NCBI GenBank assembly: GCA_018970945.1
Contig: JAGWVJ010000016.1
Span: forward strand, 1 to 38,887
DNA length: 38,887 nucleotides
Source: Cyanobacteria bacterium REEB417
GTDB lineage: Bacteria > Cyanobacteriota > Cyanobacteriia > PCC-6307 > Cyanobiaceae
Reading direction: 5' to 3'
Under the pieces are notes generated by a model. The model saw nothing but the letters and a program-made list of their open reading frames with translations. It made no database searches and was not told the DNA's origin. The stretch's first letter is position 1; every line of letters starts with the position of its first letter. Position numbers and translations under genes: made by a program. Positions 21,792-34,582 of the stretch are shown one piece after another.

Positions 21792-22541
21792 TCAGCTCTC
21801 CTGCCACTGGCTGGGATGGGGTGCCAGATATTCCGGAGGGGTCTGGACCGATGCAGCTGCGCTCAGCATCAGATCAAGACTGATCGAGACTCGAAGCTCG
21901 TCGGCGCTGGCATTGGGCAGCACGGCATGGTCCAGGCACGACGGAAACAGCACCAGCAGGCCTGCCCGGGGGGGCACATCAACGAAGGATCCTGTCCAGA
22001 CCGTGGGCTGCAGGGGCCCGCCATGGCCGACCGCCATGCCCGGTACCAGCTCGTTGACCTGACGCTGGGGCCAGAACCGCAGGCAGCCGCAGTCGCCACT
22101 GCCATCACCACTGAGGTAATAGACGGCACTGAGGTGGGCATTGGGATGGTGGTGACGCCCCACCACCTGATCGGGCTCGCTGAGCACAGGCCAGCAACGC
22201 TGAATGTGCAGCGCCACCTGGCCCAGGTCAAACCCCAGCTTCAGCAAATAGCCCCTGGCATGGTCGAGAAGTTGAGCGATCAGCCCCGCGAACAGCTGAT
22301 GCCGTTGTAGTTGCCAGACACCATTGAGATCGCCGGTCCAGGCGCAACCCGAATCGGGATTGCTGCAGACACCTCCGCGCAACGCGAGCAGAGCCTGAAG
22401 CTGCGCGGCAAGTTCGAGAGGATCGGGTCTGAGCTGCACCTGACCCAGGGCCACTGGGAACAGCGGCTGGATCACCAGCTCGCCCGGCGAGGGCAACGGC
22501 AGCAGGTGATCCGCTCCATCCATGACGTTGTCATGCCCCAT
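21792..22541 (-). CDS. 2OG-Fe(II) oxygenase-like protein (TIGR02466-like)
   Basis: Predicted non-heme iron, 2-oxoglutarate-dependent dioxygenase of 249 residues. The metal site region is GRHHHPNAHLSAVYYLSG (about 129-145). The second part, AGLLVLFPSCLDHAVLPN with His205, is followed by RVSISLDL, where the Arg would hold 2-oxoglutarate. The substrate is unknown; phage and cyanobacterial relatives are uncharacterised as far as I recall. It follows atpG(gamma) by 53 bases and precedes the ferredoxin by 9, so it may be expressed with either. Confidence 0.8.
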   Translation of the reverse strand: MGHDNVMDGADHLLPLPSPGELVIQPLFPVALGQVQLRPDPLELAAQLQALLALRGGVCSNPDSGCAWTGDLNGVWQLQRHQLFAGLIAQLLDHARGYLLKLGFDLGQVALHIQRCWPVLSEPDQVVGRHHHPNAHLSAVYYLSGDGSGDCGCLRFWPQRQVNELVPGMAVGHGGPLQPTVWTGSFVDVPPRAGLLVLFPSCLDHAVLPNASADELRVSISLDLMLSAAASVQTPPEYLAPHPSQWQES

Positions 22542-22594
22542 GACCGCTCCCTGGAACCGGGGTTGGAGGCACCAAAGCCGCGGCCGGGATTGCC

Positions 22595-23548
22595 TCAGGC
22601 CATGGCCGAAGCACCTCCGACCACCTCGAGGATCTCCTGGGTGATGGCAGCCTGGCGGGCCTTGTTGTAATCCAGAGTCAACGACTTGGCCAGGGCCTTG
22701 GCGTTGTCACTGGCATTGTTCATGGCTGTCATGCGACTGGCGAGCTCGGAAGCGGCGGCTTCCTGAAGGGCACGCAACAGCTGATTTTCCAGATACAGCG
22801 GCAGCAAGGCATTGAGCAGCTGGTCGGGGCTCTGCTCAAAAACGATGTCAGAGGGCAGCGACGGCGCCTGATTGGCAGCCGTGCCGGCCTCAACCACCAG
22901 TTGACCCTCACGGGTGGTCAACCGGAAAATCTCATCGTCGGGCGCAGCAATGCCCTGGGGATCAAGCGGCAACAGTGTCTGGGAGACAGGCCGGGAGCTG
23001 ACCAGGTTGATGAACTTGGTGTAGATGATCTCGACGCGGTCAGTGCCGCCACCGATGAAATCGGCCAGAACCTCGTTGGCGATGCCCATGGCCTCCGAAG
23101 CCTTGGGCACCTGATCGAGGCCGGTGAATGTGGCACGGATGGTGTATTGGGAGGCCCTGTTCTGGAAATAGGTGATCGCCTTGCGGCCGATCAGCACCAG
23201 ATCAACGTTGTAGCCCTGGCGCCTGAGCTCGGCGGTGCGCTGCTCGGTGCGTTTGATGATGTTGGCGTTGTAGCCGCCGCACAGCCCGCGATCGCCGGTG
23301 ACGGCAAGCAGGGTGATGGTCTGCAGCGCACGCTCCTCGAACAGGGGAGCATCCACATCTTCGAAGCGCATGCGCGACTGGAGATTCTCCAGCACGCGGG
23401 CCAGACGATCAGCGAATGGACGGCTGCGCAGCACCTGCTCTTGGGCACGGCGCACCTTGGCCGCAGCCACAAGACGCATGGCCTCGGTGATCTTGCGGGT
23501 GTTCTTGACCGAACTGATCCGGTCGCGGATTTCCTTGAGGTTCGCCAT
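22595..23548 (-). CDS. atpG: ATP synthase F1 subunit gamma
   Basis: Rotor shaft of F1, 317 residues. It starts [24 protein letters not shown] and has [13 protein letters not shown] plus the C-terminal [22 protein letters not shown]. As in other photosynthetic organisms it carries an insertion (about residues 197-245, around [14 protein letters not shown]). That insertion has no cysteine pair, so the chloroplast-type thioredoxin switch is absent. It is last of the atp genes in this cluster. Confidence 0.96.
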   Translation of the reverse strand: MANLKEIRDRISSVKNTRKITEAMRLVAAAKVRRAQEQVLRSRPFADRLARVLENLQSRMRFEDVDAPLFEERALQTITLLAVTGDRGLCGGYNANIIKRTEQRTAELRRQGYNVDLVLIGRKAITYFQNRASQYTIRATFTGLDQVPKASEAMGIANEVLADFIGGGTDRVEIIYTKFINLVSSRPVSQTLLPLDPQGIAAPDDEIFRLTTREGQLVVEAGTAANQAPSLPSDIVFEQSPDQLLNALLPLYLENQLLRALQEAAASELASRMTAMNNASDNAKALAKSLTLDYNKARQAAITQEILEVVGGASAMA

Positions 23549-23579
23549 GGATTGGGTGCGTTAGGGGGGTCCGCAGCGC

Positions 23580-25712
<2,133 letters not shown>

Positions 25713-25713
<1 letters not shown>

Positions 25714-26246
25714 CAGACGTTCCCCAGATTGGCAATGGACTGGTCGAGCAGACGGGCCTGAGCCGCGTCATCGAGCTTGGCAGGCAACGCCGCCAGAGCC
25801 TTGTCAATCGCCTGCCTGGCAGCTTCTCGGCGCAGCAGTTCGCTGACGCGGGCAGCCTCGGCATTGAGATCGGCGACTGCTTCCTGCCGAAGTCGGGCCA
25901 TGTCGTCGATGGTGCGCTTCTCGCTATCGGCGCGGATGGCTGCTGCACGCACCTTGCCATCGGCGCGGATCTGCTCAGCCTTCGACTGGGCAGCGGCCAG
26001 TTCGGCCTGCGCCTGGCTCAGAGCTGTGGTGGCCTTGGCCAGACGTTGCTCTGCATCGTCGAGCTCGGCCAAGATGGCCTCTCTCCGGCGGGAAAGAATC
26101 CCCCCCAGGAAACCCCGAAGAAACCAGATCAGAACACCGATCACAACGATCAGGTTGATCAGGTTGGTGTCTAGGAGGTTGGTGTTGATCCCGAATCCGC
26201 CGCCGTGGGCGAGGAGGGTGATGGACAGAGCAGGGGAGCACATCAT
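25713..26246 (-). CDS. atpF: ATP synthase F0 subunit b
   Basis: Peripheral stalk subunit, 177 residues. There is a short N-terminal region, one membrane segment ([20 protein letters not shown], about 29-48) and a long charged coiled coil ([18 protein letters not shown] onward). Its start overlaps the stop of the b' gene by four bases. A second ATG directly follows the first, so the start may be 26246 or 26243. Confidence 0.94.
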
Positions 26247-26728
26247 CGGGCGGCCAGCAGACGGTCAACGATCATGACGCCGAGTCGATCGGACTCGGAG
26301 GCCAGAGAAGCCAGGGCCTGATCGCGCTGTTGCTCGATCTCACGCCGGGCCTTTTCGCGTGAAGCATTGGCTTCAGACTGGGCGAGAGCTAGGGCCTCGC
26401 GGTAGAGCTTGTCGACTTCCTGCTCAGCCTCAACGATCAGCAGTTGGGCCTGTTGCCGGGCTTCCTTGAGCTGATCCTTAAGTTCGGCTTCCAGCCTCTC
26501 GACCTGGGCCAGTTTGTCCTTGGCCTGAACACGGCTGGAGGTAATGAAGCCCTCCCTGTCTTCGACGGCCTTGCCAACAGGCCGGAAAAACAAGGCATTG
26601 AGCACAAAGGTGAGCAGGACCACCTGCACCGCCATCAAGGGCAAGGTGGCATCGAGGTCGAACAGACCTCCACTGGGCGTTCCGGCGGTGGACGCCCCTG
26701 CCTCGGCAAGCAATAGCCAGCTGGTCAT
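26243..26728 (-). CDS. atpF2: ATP synthase F0 subunit b'
   Basis: Second, diverged b-type stalk subunit, found in photosynthetic bacteria and plastids and also called atpG. It has 161 residues. One membrane segment ([18 protein letters not shown], about 31-48) is followed by [15 protein letters not shown] and a coiled coil. It pairs with b as a heterodimer. Located between atpE (117-base gap) and atpF. Confidence 0.93.
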   Translation of the reverse strand: MTSWLLLAEAGASTAGTPSGGLFDLDATLPLMAVQVVLLTFVLNALFFRPVGKAVEDREGFITSSRVQAKDKLAQVERLEAELKDQLKEARQQAQLLIVEAEQEVDKLYREALALAQSEANASREKARREIEQQRDQALASLASESDRLGVMIVDRLLAAR

Positions 26729-26845
26729 GGGATGGCGGACGTTGGGGAAGGGACGGGGGAGAACAACGACGGGACCCGATCCTGGGGCAAGGCCAGCAAG
26801 TGGGACAGAGCCTTCAGGACGGAGTCACCGCGCGTCAGTCCCGGA

Positions 26846-27987
<1,142 letters not shown>

Positions 27988-28001
27988 TGGAATGGGGTGG
28001 T

Positions 28002-28409
28002 TCAGGGAGCGAGTACCGCCTGCAGCAGCAGGGCGGGTTTGTAGAGCACGAATCCGGCCAGAGCAGGCAGCAGCTGAAGAGCCGGAACACGGGTACAGGC
28101 AACCACCAGGAGGGCGGGCACCAGGATCTGCATGCGGCTCAGGGACTTGGTGCCGTTGCCCAGACGGGCAACGCTGCGGGCCAGAAGCCTGAGGTACAGA
28201 AGACCGCAGACAGCTCCGAGCGACAGGCTGGCTGCGGTGGCACCTCCAAAGATCACCAGGGTGATCACAGCAGTCACCAGGGACAGCAGGAGCGTGGCCA
28301 ACAGCAGTCGGTTCTGCAGACGCGTGAAGTCATCCAGGGGATTGGATGACCCTGTTACGGCGACAGAGCTGCCAGCCTGGCCCGAATCTGCGGCGATGGT
28401 TGCCTGCAA
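28002..28409 (-). CDS. atp1: ATP synthase-associated protein Atp1 (AtpI-like)
   Basis: Small membrane protein encoded at the head of cyanobacterial atp operons, thought to help c-ring assembly. The conserved part runs from [18 protein letters not shown] through [16 protein letters not shown] to [14 protein letters not shown], with four hydrophobic segments. No ATG precedes the conserved region. TTG at 28409 (135 residues) has a GAGG about 9 bases upstream and is the best start. The longer open frame would run into the methyltransferase gene. Confidence 0.82.
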   Translation of the reverse strand: MQATIAADSGQAGSSVAVTGSSNPLDDFTRLQNRLLLATLLLSLVTAVITLVIFGGATAASLSLGAVCGLLYLRLLARSVARLGNGTKSLSRMQILVPALLVVACTRVPALQLLPALAGFVLYKPALLLQAVLAP

Positions 28410-28467
28410 GAGGCCAGACCTCAAAAGCGGCCGGAATCTATCACGCAGCCCCGGAAGCCCAGGCCGC

Positions 28468-29691
28468 TCAAGCCTTTTCAGACCTGAGCAGGTGCAGCAC
28501 CCGCTGGCCCAGCAAGCCGCGCACGAGGGAGCACCGTGTCGCGGCGTCAAAATCCAGGGGCAGCTCGGCCAGGGTGAGCCGGGGATGCTGATCAAAGGCC
28601 AGGGCCACCGCATGGGCATCGGCTTCGAGTTGCAGCGGCATCAGGTCAGGCCCCAGCAGCGCAGTCGACGGCCATCCCCAGAGGCAGCGGTTGCGTTCAC
28701 AACGCGCCTGCAGCAGGTCGGCGTCGCAGCGCCAGTCGGCCGGAGTCAGGGGGCCCTTGCACAGAAAGAACTCCAGATGGCTGATGTCGGGATCCAGCGC
28801 CTCCACCAGACGCCAACGCTCCAGATCCGGCAGCGCCCGGGCCCGCTTGAGCAGGTCACCCCCGAGCAGCCTGGCCGGATCCCAGACCTCAGGATTGGAG
28901 AAACCGGCAAATGTCAAACCGCTGCCCGCAATGAACGCCATCAGGGTGTCGATGCTGTAGCTGCACTCCTGCGGGTGCAGATACATGTCGGCGAAATTGG
29001 CATCGGCCGCCGTATCGAGGGCCCAGCGTTGTTCGTGGTGACGCCGCAGACGATTGGTCTCGGGCAGACCCGCCAGCAGTTGGCGCCCCAGTTGCATGCC
29101 CTCAACACCGTGCCCGGCCCCGAGCAACCCCAGCGCGCGCTGGGTGCGTTGGATCTCCCAACGCCCACCATCGGCATAAAGAAACAGATGCAGCACCCCC
29201 CCCACCGCGAGCCGGTCGGCCAGAGCGGCCAGCCCGGCCTGAGGTCGGTCCAGGTGATGCAGCACCCCGACCGAGTTGATGTGGTCAAACGGCCCCTCAC
29301 CCTCGAGCGCGAGCAGACTGCGTTGTTCGATGCGCAGGGCGCTCACCTGCGCGGCCGCCTGCGAGCGGCGGCACCGTTCACGGGCGACGGCCAGGGCACC
29401 GGCGCTGATGTCGACCGCCAGCAGGTCTGATCCAGGGTTGAGATGGCACAGGTAGTCGGTGCTCACCCCGGTGCCGCAGCCTGCATCCAAAATGCGCCAG
29501 GCCCGGGCGGCCTCAGTCCCGGGGACCTGCGGCAGGGCTCCGTTGACGAACGCCCTCACGCTGTCAACACACCAGCGCCAGTTGTATCCAGGCGGGGCGC
29601 CGTCTTGAAGCGGATCTCCGGGATAGGGGAAGCGGTCGTAAAAAGCACTCACCACTGGGGTGGCGGCATCAGCGGGGATCTCCGGGGGCAT
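28468..29691 (-). CDS. Class I SAM-dependent methyltransferase
   Basis: A 407-residue protein. The SAM-binding motif I is RILDAGCGTGVSTDYL (about 66-81), followed by DLLAVDISAGALAVA and HINSVGVLHHLDRPQAGL, a standard Rossmann methyltransferase. An N-terminal stretch, FYDRFPYPGDPLQ, and a ~200-residue C-terminal region are not assigned. The methyl acceptor is unknown. It ends 58 bases before the probable atp1 start on the same strand, so it may head or precede the atp operon. It diverges from apcE. Confidence 0.85.
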   Translation of the reverse strand: MPPEIPADAATPVVSAFYDRFPYPGDPLQDGAPPGYNWRWCVDSVRAFVNGALPQVPGTEAARAWRILDAGCGTGVSTDYLCHLNPGSDLLAVDISAGALAVARERCRRSQAAAQVSALRIEQRSLLALEGEGPFDHINSVGVLHHLDRPQAGLAALADRLAVGGVLHLFLYADGGRWEIQRTQRALGLLGAGHGVEGMQLGRQLLAGLPETNRLRRHHEQRWALDTAADANFADMYLHPQECSYSIDTLMAFIAGSGLTFAGFSNPEVWDPARLLGGDLLKRARALPDLERWRLVEALDPDISHLEFFLCKGPLTPADWRCDADLLQARCERNRCLWGWPSTALLGPDLMPLQLEADAHAVALAFDQHPRLTLAELPLDFDAATRCSLVRGLLGQRVLHLLRSEKA

Positions 29692-29828
29692 GACGGCAGC
29701 GCGACTGGGGCGAGCTTTTCATGGAGCGATGCCCCCACCCCAACAGGGTGCTGCAAACATTTGTTCATGCCGTCCCGGAGAGCCTTGGGGCCAGCCGTAA
29801 CGTGATCCAGCCCGGATCGCGCCCGTCC

Positions 29829-32800
29829 ATGACCGTGACCGCCAGCAGCGGCAGCCCCAGGGTCACCCCCCAGCGCTACGACACCCTGCCTCTCTCGAGC
29901 GTCCGTCAGGCCGAACAGCAGGACCGCTTCCCCGACCGGGGCGAACTGGACAACCTGATCACCTTCTTTCAGAGCGGTGCTGTGCGGGTCGAGGCCGCAC
30001 GTCGCCTCTCGGCCAATGCCACGTCCATCGTGGCCAAGGCCGCCAACCGGATCTTCGCCGGCGGCACACCGCTGTCGTATCTCGACCTGCCGGCGGGCAC
30101 GCCCCAGGCCGGCGACGCGCTGCCCCTGGCGGCCGACCAAGCCGCCTTTGCCCAGTCGGTGCAGACCTTCACCGGCACTGCGGCGAGCTCAGGCAATCTC
30201 ATCAGCAGGCTGCTGGAGGGAGCCGGCGGTGATGCCGATGTGCGGGTGGTGCTGCCCACAGGGTTCAGCCCCATCAGCGTGGCCCGTTACGGCAACGACC
30301 GCATGCGCAAGTCGCTGCGCGACATGGCGTGGTTCCTTCGCTACGTGGGCTATGCGGTCGTCGCCGGCGATCCCAGCATCCTCGCGGTGAACACCCGGGG
30401 CCTGCGTGATGTGCTCGACAAGGCCTGTTCCCTGACAGCCACCAACGTGGCGCTGCAGGAAATGCGGGCCGCTTCGGCCGCGCTGTTCAAGGACCAGCCC
30501 GAAGCACGGCGACTGGTCATCGAGTGCTTCAACGTGCTGCTCCAGGAACTCGCCGTTCCGACCCCTTCGACCCGTCAACGCCTCGGCAGCCCCAACAACC
30601 AGGGCCTGCAGCTGCCCGCCACCTATGCCCTTGCCGCAGAGGGCCGCCAGCGGTTCAACATGAAACCTGGCATGAGCGGCGCCCAGAAGGCTGAGGTGAT
30701 CCGCGCCGCCTACCGGCAGGTGTTCGAACGCGACATCGCCAAGGCCTACAGCCAGATGCCCTGTCCTGTGGAAGCCACCCAGGTGCGCCAAGGGGACATC
30801 TCGATGCGTGAATTCATTCGCGCCCTGGGCCGCAGCAAGGAGTATCGGCAACAGTTCTATGCCCGCTTCTCCAACAGCCGTGCCGTCGAACTGGCCTTCC
30901 GTCACTTCCTCGGCCGTGGCATCAGCTCCCGCGAAGAATTCACCCAATACTTCGACATCGTCTCGGCGCAGGGACTGCCCGGCCTGGTTGATTGCCTGGT
31001 GAACTCGATGGAGTACGCCAGGGTCTTCGGCGAGGAAACCGTTCCATATCTGCGCGATCTGGGTGAAGAAGCTCAGGAGAGCGCCGGCTGGGGCTCCAAC
31101 CGCAAGCTGTTCCGGTTCAGCGCGCCGTTTGAGGGAGCACCCCAGTACGTCACCCTGTATGCCGCCTACCGCCAGGCCTTCCCCGACCAGCATGCCTACG
31201 GCGGTGGCAATGACCCCCTGGCCCTCAACTACGGGGCGATCTTCCCCTCGGGAACCGCCTCGGTGGCCACCAGGCCCGCACCGGCCCCCTATGACAGCCG
31301 CCGGATCCTGATCGGCAACGGCATGGCCCAGCCCGGCCAGATGGACAGTCCGCAATTTCGCCAGGCACGACCCAGGCGGGTCGGACCCAGGGTGGTTCGG
31401 CTGCAACAGATCGCCACGGGCGGCGGTTCGGTGCCACGCCGCGGCGGCCAGCCCAGCATCCGCAACACCGAAGCCAGCACCCAGGCGGTGATCCGGGCCG
31501 TTTACGCCCAGATCCTGGGCAATGCGGGCTATGACGGCGAGCGCAACAAAGTCGAGGAGATCAAGCTCGAGAACGGCGACATCAGCCTGCGTGAGTTCGT
31601 ACGCCAAGTGGCGCGCAGCGACGCCTTCCGCCGCCGTTACTGGAGCGGCCTGTACATCACCAAGGCCATTGAGGTGATGCACCGGCGCATCCTGGGACGC
31701 CCCAGCTTCGGCCGCTGGGAAATCGACGCCTACTTCGACACGGCAGCCCGACAGGGCTTCTATGGCGTCATCGACGCCATGATCAACAGCGCCGAATACA
31801 ACGAAAGCTTCGGCGAAGACACCGTTCCCTACGAACGCTTCATCACAGCGAACGATCGCAACGCCCGGCGCGTGCCGGCCTTGCGCAGGTCCTTCAACCC
31901 GGCCGCCTATGCCCAGCCCGCCGGCAATCGCCCAACGGTCGGTGCCCAGACCACACTGCGCACCACCGGCGATGTGACCCGCCGCAACCTGCCCGACCAA
32001 CGCCGCGTGGTGGTCGGCGGCTGGAGCGCCGCGATCGCCGGCGGCCAGGCCATGGAAGCCCCCAAGCGCCAGACCGTCGGGCCCGAGAGCATCCGGCAAA
32101 TGCCCCTGCCGGAGCGCCGCTGGCGCCCCCAGGGCAGCCCCCAATGGCGTCCGCTGACACCAGCAGGCTCAGGCGCCGGCACGGCCAGCCCAGGAAGCGG
32201 AGCAGGCCCTGGCCTGGCTCAGGGTTCCTGGAGTGCGGCTGTCAGCAACGGTGCAACCTCGGGCCTGGCACGGGAAAGCGGGGCCGCCATGGCGGCTGCC
32301 CTGAGACCCGGCCAACCCCAGGGCTTCTCCCGGCGCCGCAGCATCGGCCAGCCCCTGCTGCTGCCACCCGATGCCAGCGCCAGCGACGTGCGGGCCACGG
32401 TCGATGCCGCTTACAGGCAACTGTTGAATCGGGTTCCCCTGGCCGCCGAGCGCCTATCGGACGCCGAATCGCAATTGCGCGACGGCCAGCTCAGCCTGGC
32501 CGACTTTGTGGCCCAGGTCGCCCTGAACGAGCTGTTTCTGCAACGGCTCAACCGCATGGCGCCACTGCGGGCAGCCGCCGCTGCCCACCTGGCCCTGTTG
32601 GGTCGAGCCGCCCAGCCGGCGGAGACCAGCCGGTTTCTGGCGACGCGAGTCCGGTCGGGCCTGCGCCAGGCCATTGAAGTTCTTCTCGGCAGCGCCGAAT
32701 ACAGCCAGGCCTTCGGCCAAAACACCGTGCCCTACATCAGGGGGATGGCCACCCGTGATGGCATTCCCCTGAGCACGGTCAACCGCACGGCCAACCTCTA

Positions 32801-32846
32801 CCAGGGCAACGCCGGACTCACCCCCAAACCCCGCGAAGCGCTGTGA
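29829..32846 (+). CDS. apcE: Phycobilisome core-membrane linker ApcE (LCM)
   Basis: Anchors the phycobilisome core to the thylakoid and acts as a terminal energy emitter. It has 1005 residues from ATG 29829 (MTVTASSGSPRV). The N-terminal phycobilin-like domain (about 20-240) has AEQQDRF, VARYGNDRM and LRDMAWFLRYVGYAVVAGDP. Cys200 (DKACSLTATNVALQEM) is probably the bilin site. It is interrupted by a ~60-residue loop (about 80-145). Three linker repeats follow, ending at FGEETVPYLRDLG, FGEDTVPYERF and FGQNTVPYIRG. Three repeats suggest a three-cylinder core. A Gly/Ser/Pro-rich spacer of about 100 residues precedes the third. Confidence 0.97.
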   Translation: MTVTASSGSPRVTPQRYDTLPLSSVRQAEQQDRFPDRGELDNLITFFQSGAVRVEAARRLSANATSIVAKAANRIFAGGTPLSYLDLPAGTPQAGDALPLAADQAAFAQSVQTFTGTAASSGNLISRLLEGAGGDADVRVVLPTGFSPISVARYGNDRMRKSLRDMAWFLRYVGYAVVAGDPSILAVNTRGLRDVLDKACSLTATNVALQEMRAASAALFKDQPEARRLVIECFNVLLQELAVPTPSTRQRLGSPNNQGLQLPATYALAAEGRQRFNMKPGMSGAQKAEVIRAAYRQVFERDIAKAYSQMPCPVEATQVRQGDISMREFIRALGRSKEYRQQFYARFSNSRAVELAFRHFLGRGISSREEFTQYFDIVSAQGLPGLVDCLVNSMEYARVFGEETVPYLRDLGEEAQESAGWGSNRKLFRFSAPFEGAPQYVTLYAAYRQAFPDQHAYGGGNDPLALNYGAIFPSGTASVATRPAPAPYDSRRILIGNGMAQPGQMDSPQFRQARPRRVGPRVVRLQQIATGGGSVPRRGGQPSIRNTEASTQAVIRAVYAQILGNAGYDGERNKVEEIKLENGDISLREFVRQVARSDAFRRRYWSGLYITKAIEVMHRRILGRPSFGRWEIDAYFDTAARQGFYGVIDAMINSAEYNESFGEDTVPYERFITANDRNARRVPALRRSFNPAAYAQPAGNRPTVGAQTTLRTTGDVTRRNLPDQRRVVVGGWSAAIAGGQAMEAPKRQTVGPESIRQMPLPERRWRPQGSPQWRPLTPAGSGAGTASPGSGAGPGLAQGSWSAAVSNGATSGLARESGAAMAAALRPGQPQGFSRRRSIGQPLLLPPDASASDVRATVDAAYRQLLNRVPLAAERLSDAESQLRDGQLSLADFVAQVALNELFLQRLNRMAPLRAAAAAHLALLGRAAQPAETSRFLATRVRSGLRQAIEVLLGSAEYSQAFGQNTVPYIRGMATRDGIPLSTVNRTANLYQGNAGLTPKPREAL

Positions 32847-32935
32847 GCGACCCTGTTCCGGGTGCCATCGCCCCTTCCGGCCAGCCCCGAGAGTTCGTTC
32901 ATCACCCCACTGATAACAATCAGCAACGATCGGCA

Positions 32936-32966
32936 AACCCTGGGGGCACACTCCAGGGTTTTTTAT
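32936..32966 (+). terminator. Terminator-like hairpin between apcE and apcA
   Basis: AACCCTGG (32936-32943), a 9-base loop, CCAGGGTT (32953-32960), then more T residues (TTTTATT). It would end apcE transcripts, in full or in part, about 90 bases after the stop and separate linker expression from the more abundant apcAB. Confidence 0.88.
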
Positions 32967-33187
32967 TGAGCCTATTTCTCCCAACAATTTGCATCAGAAT
33001 TGAGGCTCCGGCGATCAGCCGAACCGTCGCCACGACCCCACCAGGACCGCGAACATTGGCGCGATCACAGACCCGGGCCCATCCGCCAGAGTCGTTGCGC
33101 GCCAAGGGCTCTGGCTGATCGGGACGCCGTGAAGAACTGTTACCGACCTCCGGGGTGCAGCGAGGCGCTGGCACAGAATGATGCGGC

Positions 33188-33204
33188 GATCGGGTTCACC
33201 GATC
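33188..33204 (+). repeat. Small hairpin in the apcA leader
   Basis: GATCGG (33188-33193), a 5-base loop, CCGATC (33199-33204), 62 bases before the apcA start. No known motif. Confidence 0.35.
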
Positions 33205-33266
33205 AACCCCTTACCCACCGGATACCGGTCTCCGCAAGGCGACCGCTTGTTTCGAGGCAGAACTGC

Positions 33267-33752
33267 ATGAGCATCGTCTCCAACTCGATCATCAACGCGG
33301 ACGCCGAAGCCCGCTACCTCAGCCCTGGCGAACTCGACCAGATCAAGGCTTTTGTCGCCGCCGGCCAGCGCCGCGTCCGCGTCGCTCAAGTGCTCAGTGA
33401 GAGCCGCGAGCGCATCGTCAAGACGGCTGGAGGCACCCTGTTCCAGAAGCGTCCCGACGTCATCTCCCCCGGGGGCAATGCCTACGGCGAGGAAATGACC
33501 GCCTCCTGCCTGCGCGACATGGACTACTACCTGCGCCTGGTGACCTACGGCATCGTCGCTGGCGACGTCACACCGATTGAAGAGATCGGTGTCATCGGTG
33601 CCAAGGAGATGTATCGCTCCCTGGGCACTCCCCTCGAGGCGATGGCCGAGTCCGTTCGCGAAATGAAGAACGTGGCGATGGGCCTGCTGACAGGTTCCGA
33701 TGCCGAAGAAGCCGGTTTTTACTTCGATTACGTCATCGGCGCCCTCTCCTGA
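33267..33752 (+). CDS. apcA: Allophycocyanin alpha subunit
   Basis: Pigment protein of the phycobilisome core, 161 residues. It starts [21 protein letters not shown]. Cys81 in [15 protein letters not shown] binds phycocyanobilin. ATG 33267 has a GAGG about 10 bases upstream. The open frame extends upstream but that part is non-family sequence. It forms (alpha-beta)3 discs with ApcB, encoded 43 bases downstream. Confidence 0.97.
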   Translation: MSIVSNSIINADAEARYLSPGELDQIKAFVAAGQRRVRVAQVLSESRERIVKTAGGTLFQKRPDVISPGGNAYGEEMTASCLRDMDYYLRLVTYGIVAGDVTPIEEIGVIGAKEMYRSLGTPLEAMAESVREMKNVAMGLLTGSDAEEAGFYFDYVIGALS

Positions 33753-33795
33753 GGCTGCTTTCTTCTCTCCCCTCAACGTCTAACCAGCAGAACCC

Positions 33796-34284
33796 ATGCA
33801 AGACGCCATCACCAACGTCATCAACCAGGCCGACGTCCAAGGTCTGTACCTCGATGGTTCAGCGATGGGCCGCCTGGAGCAGTATTTCGCCAGCGGCGAA
33901 CTTCGGGTCCGCGCCGCTGCCACCATTAGCGCCAATGCTTCGGCGATCATCAAGGAAGCGGTGGCCACATCGCTGCTGTACTCGGACATCACCCGTCCCG
34001 GTGGCAACATGTACACCACCCGTCGCTATGCAGCCTGCATCCGCGACCTCGACTATTACCTGCGCTACGCCACCTACGCCATGCTGGCTGGCGACACCTC
34101 GATTCTTGATGAGCGCGTCCTGAACGGCCTCAAGGAGACCTACAACTCTCTGGGTGTGCCCATCGGGGCCACGGTGCAGTCGATTCAGGCCATGAAGGAA
34201 ACCACCGCTTCTCTGGTCGGTCCTGATGCCGGCCGTGAAATGGCGGTGTACTTCGATTACATCTGCTCTGGTCTCGGCAACTGA
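33796..34284 (+). CDS. apcB: Allophycocyanin beta subunit
   Basis: Partner of ApcA, 162 residues. The bilin Cys81 lies in [24 protein letters not shown]. Asn71 in [10 protein letters not shown] is the usual gamma-N-methylasparagine site. It ends [11 protein letters not shown]. Between apcA and apcC, likely one transcript. Confidence 0.97.
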   Translation: MQDAITNVINQADVQGLYLDGSAMGRLEQYFASGELRVRAAATISANASAIIKEAVATSLLYSDITRPGGNMYTTRRYAACIRDLDYYLRYATYAMLAGDTSILDERVLNGLKETYNSLGVPIGATVQSIQAMKETTASLVGPDAGREMAVYFDYICSGLGN

Positions 34285-34314
34285 TCGCCCCACTTTTCAA
34301 TCTGAGGACGATCC

Positions 34315-34515
34315 ATGCGGCTCTTCAAAGTCACAGCCTGCATTCCCTGCCCCGAAAAGGTGCGCAGCCAACGTGAACTGCAGAACACCTACTTCACCAA
34401 GTGGGTGCCCTACGAAAGCTGGTTTGCCGAGCAGCAACGGATCATGAAGCAGGGCGGCAAAATTCTCAAGGTTGAATTGGTGACAGGCCGCCGACAACAG
34501 AACTGCGGCAACTGA
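34315..34515 (+). CDS. apcC: Phycobilisome core small linker ApcC
   Basis: The 7.8-kDa linker (CpcD-like fold) capping allophycocyanin discs. It has 66 residues: MRLFKVTACIPCPEKVRSQ, then ELQNTYFTKWVPYESWFAEQ and KILKVELVTG. A GAGGA lies about 8 bases before the ATG. It is followed by a strong terminator. Confidence 0.95.
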   Translation: MRLFKVTACIPCPEKVRSQRELQNTYFTKWVPYESWFAEQQRIMKQGGKILKVELVTGRRQQNCGN

Positions 34516-34582
34516 CTGATTCCAAATTGCTCTAACGGCTGAATTTTTTCGGGATTCACAGCCGCTGAATTTCCCCATTCTG

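Larger units (their letters stand above)
32847..33266 (+). other. apcE-apcA intergenic region (420 bases)
   Basis: No protein-like frame. It holds the terminator-like hairpin at 32936-32966, an AT-richer patch just after it (about 32960-33000) where a promoter could lie, and a long leader before apcA. In the leader a 6-bp hairpin occurs at 33188-33204. I cannot identify -10/-35 elements with confidence. Confidence 0.6.

Noticed and set aside
30189-32144. 651-residue open frame antisense to apcE
   Set aside because: The apcE frame is certain. The antisense frame is a GC-driven shadow with no family motif.
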